Part shown: in pieces, positions 26,395 through 35,264 of the stretch
Layout: the number at the start of each line of letters is the position of its first letter
Numbering within the stretch: the first letter of the stretch is position 1
DNA from: Chitinophagaceae bacterium
GTDB taxonomy: Bacteria; Bacteroidota; Bacteroidia; Chitinophagales; Chitinophagaceae
Length of the DNA stretch: 64,000 nucleotides
Direction of reading: 5' to 3'
Assembly: GCA_016708765.1 (NCBI GenBank)
Contig: JADJFD010000002.1
Span: 810,959-874,958 of the forward strand
Made by a program: the position numbers and the translations under genes
The notes under the pieces: generated by a model
Databases searched by the model: none
What the model was told of the DNA's origin: nothing
Seen by the model: only the letters and a program-made list of their open reading frames with translations

Positions 26395-27531
26395 ATGGCA
26401 GTACAAAAAATAGATATCGAACAATTTCTTGCATTGGCTAAAGAATATCCGGTGCTTGATGTAAGAAGCCCGGGAGAATATTTACATGCACATATTCCTG
26501 GAGCAAACTCTTTTCCATTATTTTCTGATGAAGAAAGAAAAGTTGTTGGTACAACCTACAAACAACAAAGCCGTGAACAAGCAATAAAGAGTGGCTTGGA
26601 TTATTTTGGTCCGAAGATGAGAAGGATGGTTGAAGAGGTTGAGGAGATAATAAGCAATAGGCAACTGGCAATAAACAATGAGCAACAAACAATTGCCAAA
26701 TGCGTATTGATTCACTGTTGGCGGGGTGGAATGCGAAGTGCAGCCATTGCCTGGTTGCTTGATTTATACGGATTCAAAGTATTTACGTTAGATGGAGGTT
26801 ATAAAAAATACCGTAACTATGTTTTAGATACTTTTAAAATTCCTTTCGACTTAAAAATTGTTGGCGGCTACACTGGATCGGGGAAAACTGGCTTACTAAA
26901 ATCATTAAAAGAAAAGGGAGAAGCGGTTGTTGACCTTGAAGGTCTTGCAAATCATAAAGGATCGGCGTTTGGAAATATTGGCTTACCCAAACAGCCCGGA
27001 CAAGAAATGTTTGAAAACCTGCTTTCATTTGAGCTAAGAAAAATTGAAACCCCAAAAAGGAATCTATCTGAATCTAAAGGGCCCTATTCACCATTCACTA
27101 TTCACCATTCACCTCTTTGGCTCGAAGATGAATCGCAGCGGATTGGCTTGGTAAATATTCCAAAAGATTTATGGGACCAAATGCGTCAATCACCAGTTTA
27201 TTTTCTGGATATACCGTTTGAGGAAAGGTTGAAGCAAATTGTGCTGGAATATGGCGTATTGGATCCTGAAAAAGTGACAGATGCGATTAATCGGATTTCT
27301 AAAAAATTAGGCAATTTGAACACAAAAATGGCTATTTCGATGCTAAATGAGGGCAAAAAAGCCGAAAGTTTCGATATTTTGCTTAAATACTATGACAAGC
27401 ATTATTTCAAATCTTTGCACAATCGGAAGGAGATAAATGCGTTATTACATTCAATCCAATGTAAATCCGTAACTCCTGAAAATGCCAATCAGCTTATCCG
27501 TTTGTCCCAACTGCAACAACAAAGCCCTTAA
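26395..27531 (+). CDS. mnmH: tRNA 2-selenouridine synthase
   Basis: A 378-residue protein with an N-terminal rhodanese domain and a C-terminal P-loop domain. The rhodanese Cys108 is in HCWRGGMRS, and the nucleotide loop is GGYTGSGKT at 157-165. It replaces sulfur by selenium in the wobble 2-thiouridine of tRNAs, using selenophosphate from SelD, encoded at 29145. Two in-frame segments are foreign to the family: residues 86-101 (SNRQLAINNEQQT) and 231-241 (YSPFTIHHSP), both encoded by simple repeats of the kind usually found between genes. They sit at domain edges, so the enzyme may still work. ATG at 26395 is chosen. Confidence 0.92.
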   Translation: MAVQKIDIEQFLALAKEYPVLDVRSPGEYLHAHIPGANSFPLFSDEERKVVGTTYKQQSREQAIKSGLDYFGPKMRRMVEEVEEIISNRQLAINNEQQTIAKCVLIHCWRGGMRSAAIAWLLDLYGFKVFTLDGGYKKYRNYVLDTFKIPFDLKIVGGYTGSGKTGLLKSLKEKGEAVVDLEGLANHKGSAFGNIGLPKQPGQEMFENLLSFELRKIETPKRNLSESKGPYSPFTIHHSPLWLEDESQRIGLVNIPKDLWDQMRQSPVYFLDIPFEERLKQIVLEYGVLDPEKVTDAINRISKKLGNLNTKMAISMLNEGKKAESFDILLKYYDKHYFKSLHNRKEINALLHSIQCKSVTPENANQLIRLSQLQQQSP

Positions 27532-29095
27532 GCTTTTAATCATCCTTTTATTATCACCTGTTTTCTTTTATGGTCAATCGTTGACCGGACTTTGGACGGG
27601 AGCCATCAGCAATGACAGCACAACCGTAAGAAAAGATCAATCTTTCGAAATTGCTCTCACCGAATATAGGGGCAAAGTTTATGGTTATTCAAGAAGTGAG
27701 TTCATCGTTGATGAGGTACTGTACTATGTAATAAAAAGAGTAAAGGGAACTATTGAAGGAGATGTATGTGAAGTAGAGGACGACGAGATCATTGCTTTTA
27801 ATTTTCCTACCAAGCTTGATAAAAGAGTAAAAGTAACCAGCACATTTAGAAGAAATAAAATAGATAGCATTTGGCAACTGGAAGGAACCTGGAAAACAAA
27901 TGCCACCAAAAAATATTATGCGGTTACAGGAAAAGTAGATCTGGAAGAAGAAAAGGATTTAACGGCCTCCAAAATATTTCCACATCTAGAAGAATTAAAA
28001 CTGGCAAACAATATTGTTTTTTATAAAGAAAGAGAAGAAGGAATACCTATTGTAAAAATTGCGAAACCAGAAAAAACTAAAACTTCTTATAAAGAAATTG
28101 ATAATGAGCTTACGCAACATGCCGGCACCATGGCGGCAGTGAGCAAACCCATCCTTATCAATACAGAGATTGTAAAAGAAGAGTTACCGTCGATTACAAA
28201 AGCGGTTGACGAATTACCCAAAACGAAAACGAACGAGATTCCGCAGAATGGTATTGCGGTAAAACCTTCAGCAACAAATGCCAAAACCGAGTTGAATATA
28301 ATTACTCCTGCAAAGCAAACAGATGAAATGGCGGTTGTTATGAACACCGTTGCGAAAAAAGAAACCGTACCGACGCAACAAGAAAAAGTTGTTGCCCAAA
28401 AAGAATTGCAAGTTGATAAAACAAACAAAGCAGTTGTAAAAAACACAACCGTACAAAGCAACGAGAGTCCAAAGCAAGGCAGCACTCAAATTGTTGCTAA
28501 AACAACGACCCAACCCGTTGAATTACAAAAAGAAACAAAGACTATACCGGTAGAAAAATCAGTTGCTAAAAATGAAGTTATTCCGAAAAATAAAACTGAA
28601 ATAATTGCAGAAGAAAAAAACACAACTGCCAGTCTTACAAAACCTACTGCAATAGAAAAGCAGGAAACAAAACCAGTAGCGGCAATAACACCTGTTATTG
28701 TTCCAAAGAAAACAATAGAACAAATTACTTATAGTGCAGCGGTTATTGCGGGAAGAAAATCTGAGTTTACACAAGAAGTAAATTACAAATCAGACAGCCT
28801 TGTATTAACATTGTACGACAACGGAGAAATAGATGGCGACACGGTAAGTGTATTTTTAAATGGCGAAGTATTAATGGCAAAGCAGGGATTAAAAGCAAGT
28901 GCCATCAAAAAAACGATTTATATTTCTCCCGATATCGAAGACTTTAGTCTTGTTTTATTTGCAGAAAACCTTGGAAAATATCCGCCCAATACAGGTTTAT
29001 TAGTTGTGCATGATGGAGAAGAAGTGTATAATCTTCGTTTCAGCTCCGACTTTCAAAAAAACTCAGGGATAGTGTTTAGGCGTAAGAAAAAATAA
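27482..29095 (+). CDS. Secreted protein with low-complexity linker, between mnmH and selD
   Basis: A 537-residue protein that overlaps the end of mnmH by 50 nt. An N-terminal hydrophobic stretch (LKLLIILLLSPVFFYGQ) is a signal peptide. Residues about 35-150 form a beta-rich domain (LTGLWTGAISNDS to LEGTWKTNATKKYYAVTG). A 230-residue linker is rich in Thr, Lys, Val and Glu. The last 110 residues form a second beta domain (DSLVLTLYDNGEIDGDTVSVFLNGE). I know no function; a link to selenium is only positional. No other ATG is available near the signal peptide. Confidence 0.75.
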   Translation: MPISLSVCPNCNNKALKLLIILLLSPVFFYGQSLTGLWTGAISNDSTTVRKDQSFEIALTEYRGKVYGYSRSEFIVDEVLYYVIKRVKGTIEGDVCEVEDDEIIAFNFPTKLDKRVKVTSTFRRNKIDSIWQLEGTWKTNATKKYYAVTGKVDLEEEKDLTASKIFPHLEELKLANNIVFYKEREEGIPIVKIAKPEKTKTSYKEIDNELTQHAGTMAAVSKPILINTEIVKEELPSITKAVDELPKTKTNEIPQNGIAVKPSATNAKTELNIITPAKQTDEMAVVMNTVAKKETVPTQQEKVVAQKELQVDKTNKAVVKNTTVQSNESPKQGSTQIVAKTTTQPVELQKETKTIPVEKSVAKNEVIPKNKTEIIAEEKNTTASLTKPTAIEKQETKPVAAITPVIVPKKTIEQITYSAAVIAGRKSEFTQEVNYKSDSLVLTLYDNGEIDGDTVSVFLNGEVLMAKQGLKASAIKKTIYISPDIEDFSLVLFAENLGKYPPNTGLLVVHDGEEVYNLRFSSDFQKNSGIVFRRKKK

Positions 29096-29144
29096 CTATC
29101 GCTTTTAGATCGGTTATCTTCCTAACAATACCGAGATTTGAGGA

Positions 29145-30197
29145 ATGAATGATTCTATAAAACTTACACAATACTCTCACGGTGCCGGATGCGGTTGCAA
29201 GATTGCACCAAAAGTGCTGGATGAAATATTGAAAAGCAGTTTCGCTTTACCTGACAATAAAAACTTATTGGTTGGCAACCACAGTAAAGACGATGCGGCA
29301 GTATATGATTTGGGAAACGGCACAGCATTAATTTCTACCACTGATTTTTTTATGCCGATTGTAGATGATGCATTTGATTTTGGAAGAATCGCAGCAGCAA
29401 ATTCTATTAGTGATGTGTATGCCATGGGTGGAAGACCATTGATGGCAATCGCCATACTTGGTTGGCCGGTTGAAAAACTGCCAGTTGAACTAGCACAAAA
29501 ATTAATTGAAGGCGGAAGAACCATTTGTGCAGAAGCAGGTATTCCATTGGCCGGCGGTCATAGCATTGATTCACAGGAACCGATATTTGGGTTGGCTGTA
29601 ACAGGTATTGTACCAATTGAGAATTTAAAGAAGAATAACACTGCACAAGAAGGCGATTTATTATTTATTACCAAGCCACTCGGTGTTGGTGTTTTATCGA
29701 CTGCACAAAAAAGAGGATTACTAAAAGAAGAACACTTGCCATTAATGATTCAGCAAATGGCAGCGTTGAATATAATTGGAGAAGAGTTAGGAAAAATAAA
29801 AGGAGTAACCGCCATGACGGATGTAACAGGCTTTGGACTACTCGGCCATTTAATTGAAATGACAGAAGGAAGCGGATTGAGTGCAGAAATTTATTATGAT
29901 AAATTACCAATAGCTGCCGGAGTAAAGGAATACATTGCCCAACGCATTTTTCCTGATGCTACAACAAGAAATTGGAATGCTTACAGTGATAAAGTAAAGT
30001 TTGAAAAGGGGGTTAATGTAATGGAAGCATTTACTTTGTTGCCCGACCCACAAACAAATGGCGGATTATTATTTAGTGTGAAGAAAGAAGAGGTGGATGT
30101 TGTAAAGAAATTATTATTAGAACACAAGTTGGAATTATTTGCAGAACCGGTTGGTGAGATGATTGCGGAGGGAGAGAAAAGGGTTTTTGTGAAATGA
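29145..30197 (+). CDS. selD: Selenide, water dikinase (selenophosphate synthase)
   Basis: A 350-residue SelD of normal length that makes selenophosphate from selenide and ATP. The N-terminal active site reads AGCGCKI, so residue 16 is Cys and not selenocysteine, with the conserved Lys at 19. The glycine-rich PurM-like features (TTDFFMPIVDD, ANSISDVYAMGG, AGGHSIDSQEP, TDVTGFGLLGHL) are present. No selA, selB or tRNA-Sec is in the window, so the visible use of selenophosphate is tRNA modification by MnmH. Confidence 0.96.
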   Translation: MNDSIKLTQYSHGAGCGCKIAPKVLDEILKSSFALPDNKNLLVGNHSKDDAAVYDLGNGTALISTTDFFMPIVDDAFDFGRIAAANSISDVYAMGGRPLMAIAILGWPVEKLPVELAQKLIEGGRTICAEAGIPLAGGHSIDSQEPIFGLAVTGIVPIENLKKNNTAQEGDLLFITKPLGVGVLSTAQKRGLLKEEHLPLMIQQMAALNIIGEELGKIKGVTAMTDVTGFGLLGHLIEMTEGSGLSAEIYYDKLPIAAGVKEYIAQRIFPDATTRNWNAYSDKVKFEKGVNVMEAFTLLPDPQTNGGLLFSVKKEEVDVVKKLLLEHKLELFAEPVGEMIAEGEKRVFVK

Positions 30198-30235
30198 TTT
30201 TCTGATTATTTAAGCAAGCAAAAAATAAAGCACAT

Positions 30236-30841
30236 ATGAATGCGGATTGGAATAAGGAAGAACATCCAAATTGGTATAAGGATGTTCCTACAATGCGAAG
30301 TTTAATTCTTGGAAGCTTCCCGCCCCATCACAGCAAATGCGCATACCCTTTTTTTTATCCTACTCTTCGCAATAGATTCTGGAAAATTTTAGCCGATTTA
30401 GCAGGAGAATCTTTAAAATGGACAAAGACAGATAATAAATCAAAGGCGGTTCAGGAGAGATTTGAAATAATGAAAAAGTTGAAAATAGGAGTACAAAATT
30501 TAGGTTTGGAAATTGAAAGGAAGGGCAAAAGTGCCCTAGATACTAACATCAAGATTACTAAGTATCAAGACATCGTTTCCATAATTAAAAACCACCCTGA
30601 GCTAACGACTATTTTATTGCTTGGTTACTCTGCCATCAATAGTACTGCAAAATCATTTATAAACTATATTGAGCAGCAAGGAATAAAATATTCAGCAATC
30701 AATAAGCTTGGGCCTGAAACGGCATTTATAATACAACTGAAGGGTAGGTCAATTGAATGTGTCATACTAAATTCAACTTCAACAGCGTCAAGAATTAAGT
30801 ATGATTTTCTTTTAGATCAATTCAGAAGACATCTTAAATAG
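30236..30841 (+). CDS. Uracil-DNA glycosylase superfamily protein
   Basis: A 201-residue protein with the UDG-superfamily layout: LILGSFPPHHSKCAYPFFYP is the active-site loop region, RNRFWKIL follows, ILLLGYSAIN is a central strand, and LNSTSTASR stands where the family has its later substrate-contacting motif. Such enzymes remove deaminated bases such as uracil or hypoxanthine. The substrate cannot be told from sequence. It may be cotranscribed with selD, 38 nt upstream. Confidence 0.75.
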   Translation: MNADWNKEEHPNWYKDVPTMRSLILGSFPPHHSKCAYPFFYPTLRNRFWKILADLAGESLKWTKTDNKSKAVQERFEIMKKLKIGVQNLGLEIERKGKSALDTNIKITKYQDIVSIIKNHPELTTILLLGYSAINSTAKSFINYIEQQGIKYSAINKLGPETAFIIQLKGRSIECVILNSTSTASRIKYDFLLDQFRRHLK

Positions 30842-30881
30842 TTTGTAAAAACCTCTTCGTTAACAAGCCATATTATAAACA

Positions 30882-30911
30882 AAAAAGCGGCACAACATTG
30901 TACCGCTTTTT
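30882..30911. terminator. Bidirectional terminator
   Basis: AAAAAGCGG (about 30882-30890) pairs with CCGCTTTTT (about 30903-30911), with A runs on one side and T runs on the other. It serves both the UDG-like gene on the plus strand and the outer-membrane protein on the minus strand. Confidence 0.85.
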
Positions 30912-30930
30912 ATTTTATATCCATTCCAAT

Positions 30931-31622
30931 TTATAGCCTGAAACCAATAGTAAAACTTAGCACCCGGTGTTTATTATTGTTGTCTTCACCATTGGTTGTA
31001 CCACTTTGTAATTTTGCTAATCCTAATCCATAGTTTGCAGAAATACTTACATTTTTACCCTCTATACCCACTGTTCCGTTTAGACCGTAATCAAATCTTT
31101 TTAAGATACCAAAGCCAGCACCTTCTTCGCCGCCTGTTGTAGGATCATCGTTAGAAAACTCAATTTTATCTTTTCTGCTAAATGCAACATTGGCAATTTT
31201 ATAATCTAGTTTTCTGTTGCCCGCAATACCAATTGCAACATAAGGGCCGCACCGGCAAAGAATTTTGCACCACCACCTATCGGCGCTTTAAGTACAAGGT
31301 TTACGGGTACTTCAATATAATAGGGGTTTACTTCGGATCTGAAATAGTTTGCATCAGAAGGTTCTCCTGATTGAGCCTTAGAACCCTTACCAGTAAATAA
31401 TAATCCCGGTTGTATATATAAGAAAGAAGTAATAGGCAGATCGCCTACTATACCTACTTGAAATGTTGTCAATATATTTGCCTCATCTGCAGTGCCATCA
31501 CTTTGTGTGGAAACATTTGCCAGGTTTACACCACCTCTTAGAATAGCGGATGATTTTTGCGCCACAACTGCTGAAGTACTGATTGCCAATAAAATAAATA
31601 GAAAAGAAATTTGCTTTTTCAT
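30931..31622 (-). pseudogene. Outer-membrane beta-barrel (porin-family) protein, one-base frameshift
   Basis: Restored, this is a 230-residue exported barrel protein: signal peptide MKKQISFLFILLAISTSAVVAQ, then alternating beta strands such as FLYIQPGLLFTGKG and YYIEVPVNLVLKAP, and a C-terminal strand ending LSFTIGFRL with the aromatic-containing barrel end. The frame breaks at FFAGA; restoring one G/C in the run 31244-31249 continues as GPYVAIGIAGNRKLDYKIAN to the stop at 30931. This is the one break in the window that falls in a G/C run. Confidence 0.85.
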
Positions 31623-31773
31623 AATTAGTACATTTTTTAAAATTAGAAACGTACTAATCCAAAGACTTTGCCAAACTTTTTTGAAAGGAGATTAAACTGT
31701 ATAAATAGACTCGTATTATAAGTGATTACGGAAACATGACAATTCAATAAAATTGTAGAAAAAAGTGAAGTGT

Positions 31774-32691
31774 TTATTTTTTCTGTAGAAAAATTTCCGC
31801 CATCATACAACGAACACTTCCACCTTCTACCTGTTCAATTGTAGGAACAGGAATTGGTAGTAATGTTGCATAAGCTTCCAACATATTTTTTTGTTCTTTT
31901 CGTAAAGAATCAAATGCCGACTGGCTCATAACAAGCAGATGTTCTTCTTTATCATTTTTAACTTCCAGCATATTTCCGGCAAATGAACACATCTGTTCTC
32001 TGGTGATAGGAATAATTGCATGGTTGGTTGATTCCAATAGTTGACGAACTGCAATTAATTCCCATTCTTCTTCTATAGCTTCTTCGCATAGCACACAAAA
32101 CTCTTCGCCGAGTGCCATCATTACATTGGTATGATAAATAGGATGACCATCTTTATCCGTTGCCAAAAATACGACCGCCTGGTAATTGTTGGTTGCTGCA
32201 AATTTTTCCAATACAGAAAGATTAGTTCTTTCAGATATAGCTGCGTAGATCATTGCGTTTTCATGGTCAACAATCATACTTCCGGTTCCTTCTAGAAATC
32301 GTCCTTCTACTTCATATTCACTCCAATCCTGCAAATTAATTACCATAAAATCTTTTGAAAGTTGCTGAACAATATCTTCTCGTTTTTCTATTCTCCTGTT
32401 TGGTGCAAACATGGGATATACAGTTACTGTTCCGTTTGGAGAAGTGCTCAACCAGTTGTTCGGAAATATGGCATCTGGTTTTGCGGGGGTTTCGGTGTCT
32501 TGGATTACTACAATTGTTACACCATGTTTCCGCAACGTGGCAACCATGTTATCAAATTCATTTAAAGCTTTTTGCTGTAACTCTTCTTTTCCAATATTCG
32601 GATTTGATTGAAAGAAGTTATTCGCTGCCGTTTCGGCATTAAAGCCAAATGCGGCCGGCCTAACCATTAATATAGTGGAAGTGATTGCCAT
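31774..32691 (-). CDS. ctlX: Citrulline utilization hydrolase CtlX (amidinotransferase fold)
   Basis: A 305-residue protein of the arginine deiminase / amidinotransferase superfamily. Family parts are MVRPAAFGFN, PDAIFPNNWLST, GTGSMIVDHENAMIYA, YHTNVMMALGEEFCVL and a C-terminal GGSVRCMMAEIFL with the catalytic Cys. CtlX has been linked to citrulline use as an arginine-related source. The start at 32691 and the length fit. It is 8 nt downstream of the pterin dehydratase gene on the minus strand, so the two are probably cotranscribed. Confidence 0.85.
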   Translation of the reverse strand: MAITSTILMVRPAAFGFNAETAANNFFQSNPNIGKEELQQKALNEFDNMVATLRKHGVTIVVIQDTETPAKPDAIFPNNWLSTSPNGTVTVYPMFAPNRRIEKREDIVQQLSKDFMVINLQDWSEYEVEGRFLEGTGSMIVDHENAMIYAAISERTNLSVLEKFAATNNYQAVVFLATDKDGHPIYHTNVMMALGEEFCVLCEEAIEEEWELIAVRQLLESTNHAIIPITREQMCSFAGNMLEVKNDKEEHLLVMSQSAFDSLRKEQKNMLEAYATLLPIPVPTIEQVEGGSVRCMMAEIFLQKK

Positions 32692-32699
32692 GCAGATTT

Positions 32700-32936
32700 T
32701 TATAACGTAATCAACGCATCAATTTTTTTAGAAAGTGTTTTATCTTTTTCTGTTACAACATCACCAGCATCATGAGTGCTTAGCCATATCTCAACGGAGT
32801 TGTATACATTGGTCCACAAAGGATGGTGATCCATTTTTTCTGCTTCAATGGCAACTCTTGTCATAAACGCAAAGGCTTCGCTGAAATTTTTGAACTGAAA
32901 TTTTTTATACAACTTGTTTTCTGTTTCTTGCCACAT
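32700..32936 (-). CDS. 4a-hydroxytetrahydrobiopterin dehydratase (PCD/DCoH)
   Basis: A 78-residue protein from ATG at 32936 ([18 protein letters not shown]). The family core [23 protein letters not shown] contains the His-His pair and the later histidine of the active site. PCD recycles the pterin cofactor of aromatic amino acid hydroxylases and also appears in bacteria without one. The frame is open 41 codons upstream, but that part overlaps the preceding gene, so the shorter start is better. Confidence 0.9.
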   Translation of the reverse strand: MWQETENKLYKKFQFKNFSEAFAFMTRVAIEAEKMDHHPLWTNVYNSVEIWLSTHDAGDVVTEKDKTLSKKIDALITL

Positions 32937-32946
32937 ACGCAAAGTT

Positions 32947-33396
32947 TTAAAAGATAAGATTCTCTTTATTTTTAATCTGGCTAACTGCAAGTTCTGTAAC
33001 CAATTGCACACTGTTGATAGAACGTATTGTTTGAATTGTTTCTTGGAGCGATTCGTCACTTACCTCATCGCCCTTCATCAACCAAAGAAAATCTAGGTGT
33101 TTAAATTCGGGCAATAAATATTCACCGTCAAATTGGGTGTTGTAAACGTAATGTGATAAAAATCTTGTTGGCTCTTCATATTCGTACACAGAGAAATAAT
33201 ACCAACGCCTTTTCTTCAACCATTTTATTTCTATTTCATTATTTACCCTGAAGTCAAGACCTATATTATTATTGAGGTGCCAACAGAATTGATAATCTTT
33301 AACCGGTGCCATAATTCCCAACAAACGGGAGTCTTCAAAAAAGGCATCAGCCAGATCTTTGTTATCGAGAGCTAATTTTGAATTTCGTTCGGCCAT
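32947..33396 (-). CDS. IPExxxVDY family protein
   Basis: A 149-residue protein of a Bacteroidota-specific family of unknown function. The name-giving motif appears as LPEFKHLDF near residue 96, followed by LWLMKGD. Family features upstream include [20 protein letters not shown] sequence (here [15 protein letters not shown]) and [17 protein letters not shown]. It starts a minus-strand run with the pterin dehydratase and ctlX. Confidence 0.8.
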   Translation of the reverse strand: MAERNSKLALDNKDLADAFFEDSRLLGIMAPVKDYQFCWHLNNNIGLDFRVNNEIEIKWLKKRRWYYFSVYEYEEPTRFLSHYVYNTQFDGEYLLPEFKHLDFLWLMKGDEVSDESLQETIQTIRSINSVQLVTELAVSQIKNKENLIF

Positions 33397-33411
33397 ATTT
33401 AAAATTACAAA

Positions 33412-35079
33412 TTAGAATTCAACTATGGTTTCTAACTCTTCGGTTCCTCTTTTATATTTTACTTTCACTTTGTCTCCTTTCTTAAACTTGCCCAAGGCTT
33501 GCATATAATTTTCCAATGAAGCTATATTGTTATCACCCATTTTAATTATAATATCACCAGCCCTAAGACCAGCTTTTATTGCTGGTTTGCCATCCGAAAC
33601 ACCATCTGCTTTTACGCCGCTTCCACTATATGTGTAATCTGGCATTATACCCATAGAGACACTAAATCTTGCTGAAGTAGTTGTTTGTGCTTCTCTTGTT
33701 TTGGCGAAAGAAAGTTTTGGACTTTTATCAAAGGCTTCAATAATAGTATAAATGTGCTCTATAATTTTTTCTTCGCCTTTGTAATTAACCTTATCTGCAT
33801 CATCCGACGGTTTATGGTAGTCAGAATGTAAACCTGTGAAATAGAATAAAACCGGAATGTCTTTTCTATAAAAAGAAGTATGATCACTTGGACCAGAACC
33901 GCTGCTGTCTATTTTAATATACAACTCTTGTTTCCGTCCTTGCAGTGCATATGATGTATAATAGTCGCCCCAAGAAGGAGATGTGCCATATCCGCCAACT
34001 GTGATTGTATTACTGCTGTCGTTTAATCTTCCAACCATATCCATATTTATCATGTAGTTGGCGTTCTTTAAATCAATAGTCGGGTTATCAACATAATATT
34101 TTGAACCAAAAAGGCCCAGTTCTTCACCGGAAAAAGCGATAAATAGATAGTTGTTGTTTTTTGCATCAGACCCTTTTAGTTTTCTTGCCAGTTCAATTAA
34201 TGCAGCCGTTCCACTTGCATTATCATCTGCTCCGTTATGTATATTCATCTCGCCAGTTCTTATCATTGAGTTGCCATCTTCTCCATAGCCAAGATGATCG
34301 AAGTGTGCACCAAGTATTACTGTTGTAGGGGCATTATTATTAATATAGCCAACTACATTATGGCCAAGTCTGTTTTTTTCACTGATACCTATCCTCAATT
34401 TTACGTCTAAAGTTGCTGTTGCATCTTCGAAATATTTTTTTGCTATTTCTTTTGAAACATACATCATCGGAATGCTTAATGGTTCAGATTTATCCTTTTC
34501 ATTAAAAGCCAATTTATCTTCAATTGAAGAAGTGTTATACAGAATAACGGCTGCCGCACCTCTGTCTTTTGCTTTTTTAACATTCGTATAAATATAATCA
34601 GGCACATCAAAATGAGGGTTATTTTTATTGTCTTCCAATGTTTCTTTTAAATCAAAAAACCAGGGCATATCTGCTTCTTGTACAGCAATAGATGGAAGGG
34701 CCTCTATTTTGATTGTGGGGCTATAGGGAAAGGGAAAGAACTCTTTGCCCAACAAAATTTTGTTTCCATTAATTATTAATTCTGTAATAGAATCAATTTT
34801 TTTCCCATCATTTATAATAAAAGACTGAGGATAGTATTCTGTTCCTTTTGGCTCCAGACCAATCTCTATAAATTTTTTGGTAATATATTCTACCGCCAAT
34901 CTTTCACCATTTGTTCCAGTTCTTCTTCCTTCCAGCTTATCGTCTGCCAAATAGGAAATATGGGTTTTTAAACTATCAATCACATTGATGTTCGATTTTG
35001 TAACTGTTCCTTTTTTGGGTGATGAGCAGGCAACGATAAGACAAAGAGGCATGACATATTTTAATGAAGAAGAGTTCAT
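33412..35079 (-). CDS. M28 family zinc aminopeptidase with PDZ domain, lipoprotein
   Basis: A 555-residue lipoprotein (lipobox LIVAC, Cys at 18). A PA insert lies at about 120-240. The M28 catalytic domain at about 245-445 carries the di-zinc ligands in GAHFDHLG, NGADDNASG, SGEELGLFG, NMDMVGR and SDHTSF. A C-terminal PDZ domain (about 470-555) includes AGLRAGDIIIKMGDNNI. It probably trims peptides in the periplasm or at the surface. Its stop lies 16 nt past the IPExxxVDY start region, same strand. Confidence 0.93.
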   Translation of the reverse strand: MNSSSLKYVMPLCLIVACSSPKKGTVTKSNINVIDSLKTHISYLADDKLEGRRTGTNGERLAVEYITKKFIEIGLEPKGTEYYPQSFIINDGKKIDSITELIINGNKILLGKEFFPFPYSPTIKIEALPSIAVQEADMPWFFDLKETLEDNKNNPHFDVPDYIYTNVKKAKDRGAAAVILYNTSSIEDKLAFNEKDKSEPLSIPMMYVSKEIAKKYFEDATATLDVKLRIGISEKNRLGHNVVGYINNNAPTTVILGAHFDHLGYGEDGNSMIRTGEMNIHNGADDNASGTAALIELARKLKGSDAKNNNYLFIAFSGEELGLFGSKYYVDNPTIDLKNANYMINMDMVGRLNDSSNTITVGGYGTSPSWGDYYTSYALQGRKQELYIKIDSSGSGPSDHTSFYRKDIPVLFYFTGLHSDYHKPSDDADKVNYKGEEKIIEHIYTIIEAFDKSPKLSFAKTREAQTTTSARFSVSMGIMPDYTYSGSGVKADGVSDGKPAIKAGLRAGDIIIKMGDNNIASLENYMQALGKFKKGDKVKVKYKRGTEELETIVEF

Positions 35080-35215
35080 GTTTTTTTTCTATTGAGCTGC
35101 AAAGGTATCAATGCTGCAGGTTTTTTATGCGGAGTAAGTTCATAATTCGGTCATTCTTTTCCGGATATTGCAGTTCAAAAATCGCAAATCGTAAGGTTGG
35201 TTACTTTCGGCAGTT

Positions 35216-35223
35216 TACATTTG
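35216..35223 (+). promoter_or_regulatory. Putative -7 box TACATTTG upstream of feoB
   Basis: TACATTTG fits the Bacteroidota TAnnTTTG consensus and lies 41 nt before the feoB start. A TTG occurs at 35197-35199, but its spacing is shorter than ideal. No Fur box is evident. Confidence 0.4.
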
Positions 35224-35264
35224 CCCAAATAGAGCCACTATTCGGCTTTTTTGCAACAGATTAA

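Noticed and set aside
29145..30197. SelD as evidence for selenocysteine incorporation
   Set aside because: The active site has Cys, and no selA, selB, tRNA-Sec or in-frame TGA selenoprotein was seen; mnmH explains the presence of selD.
35064..35264. A 66-codon plus-strand frame just before feoB
   Set aside because: It has odd residue usage for a protein and covers the divergent promoter region between the M28 peptidase and feoB.
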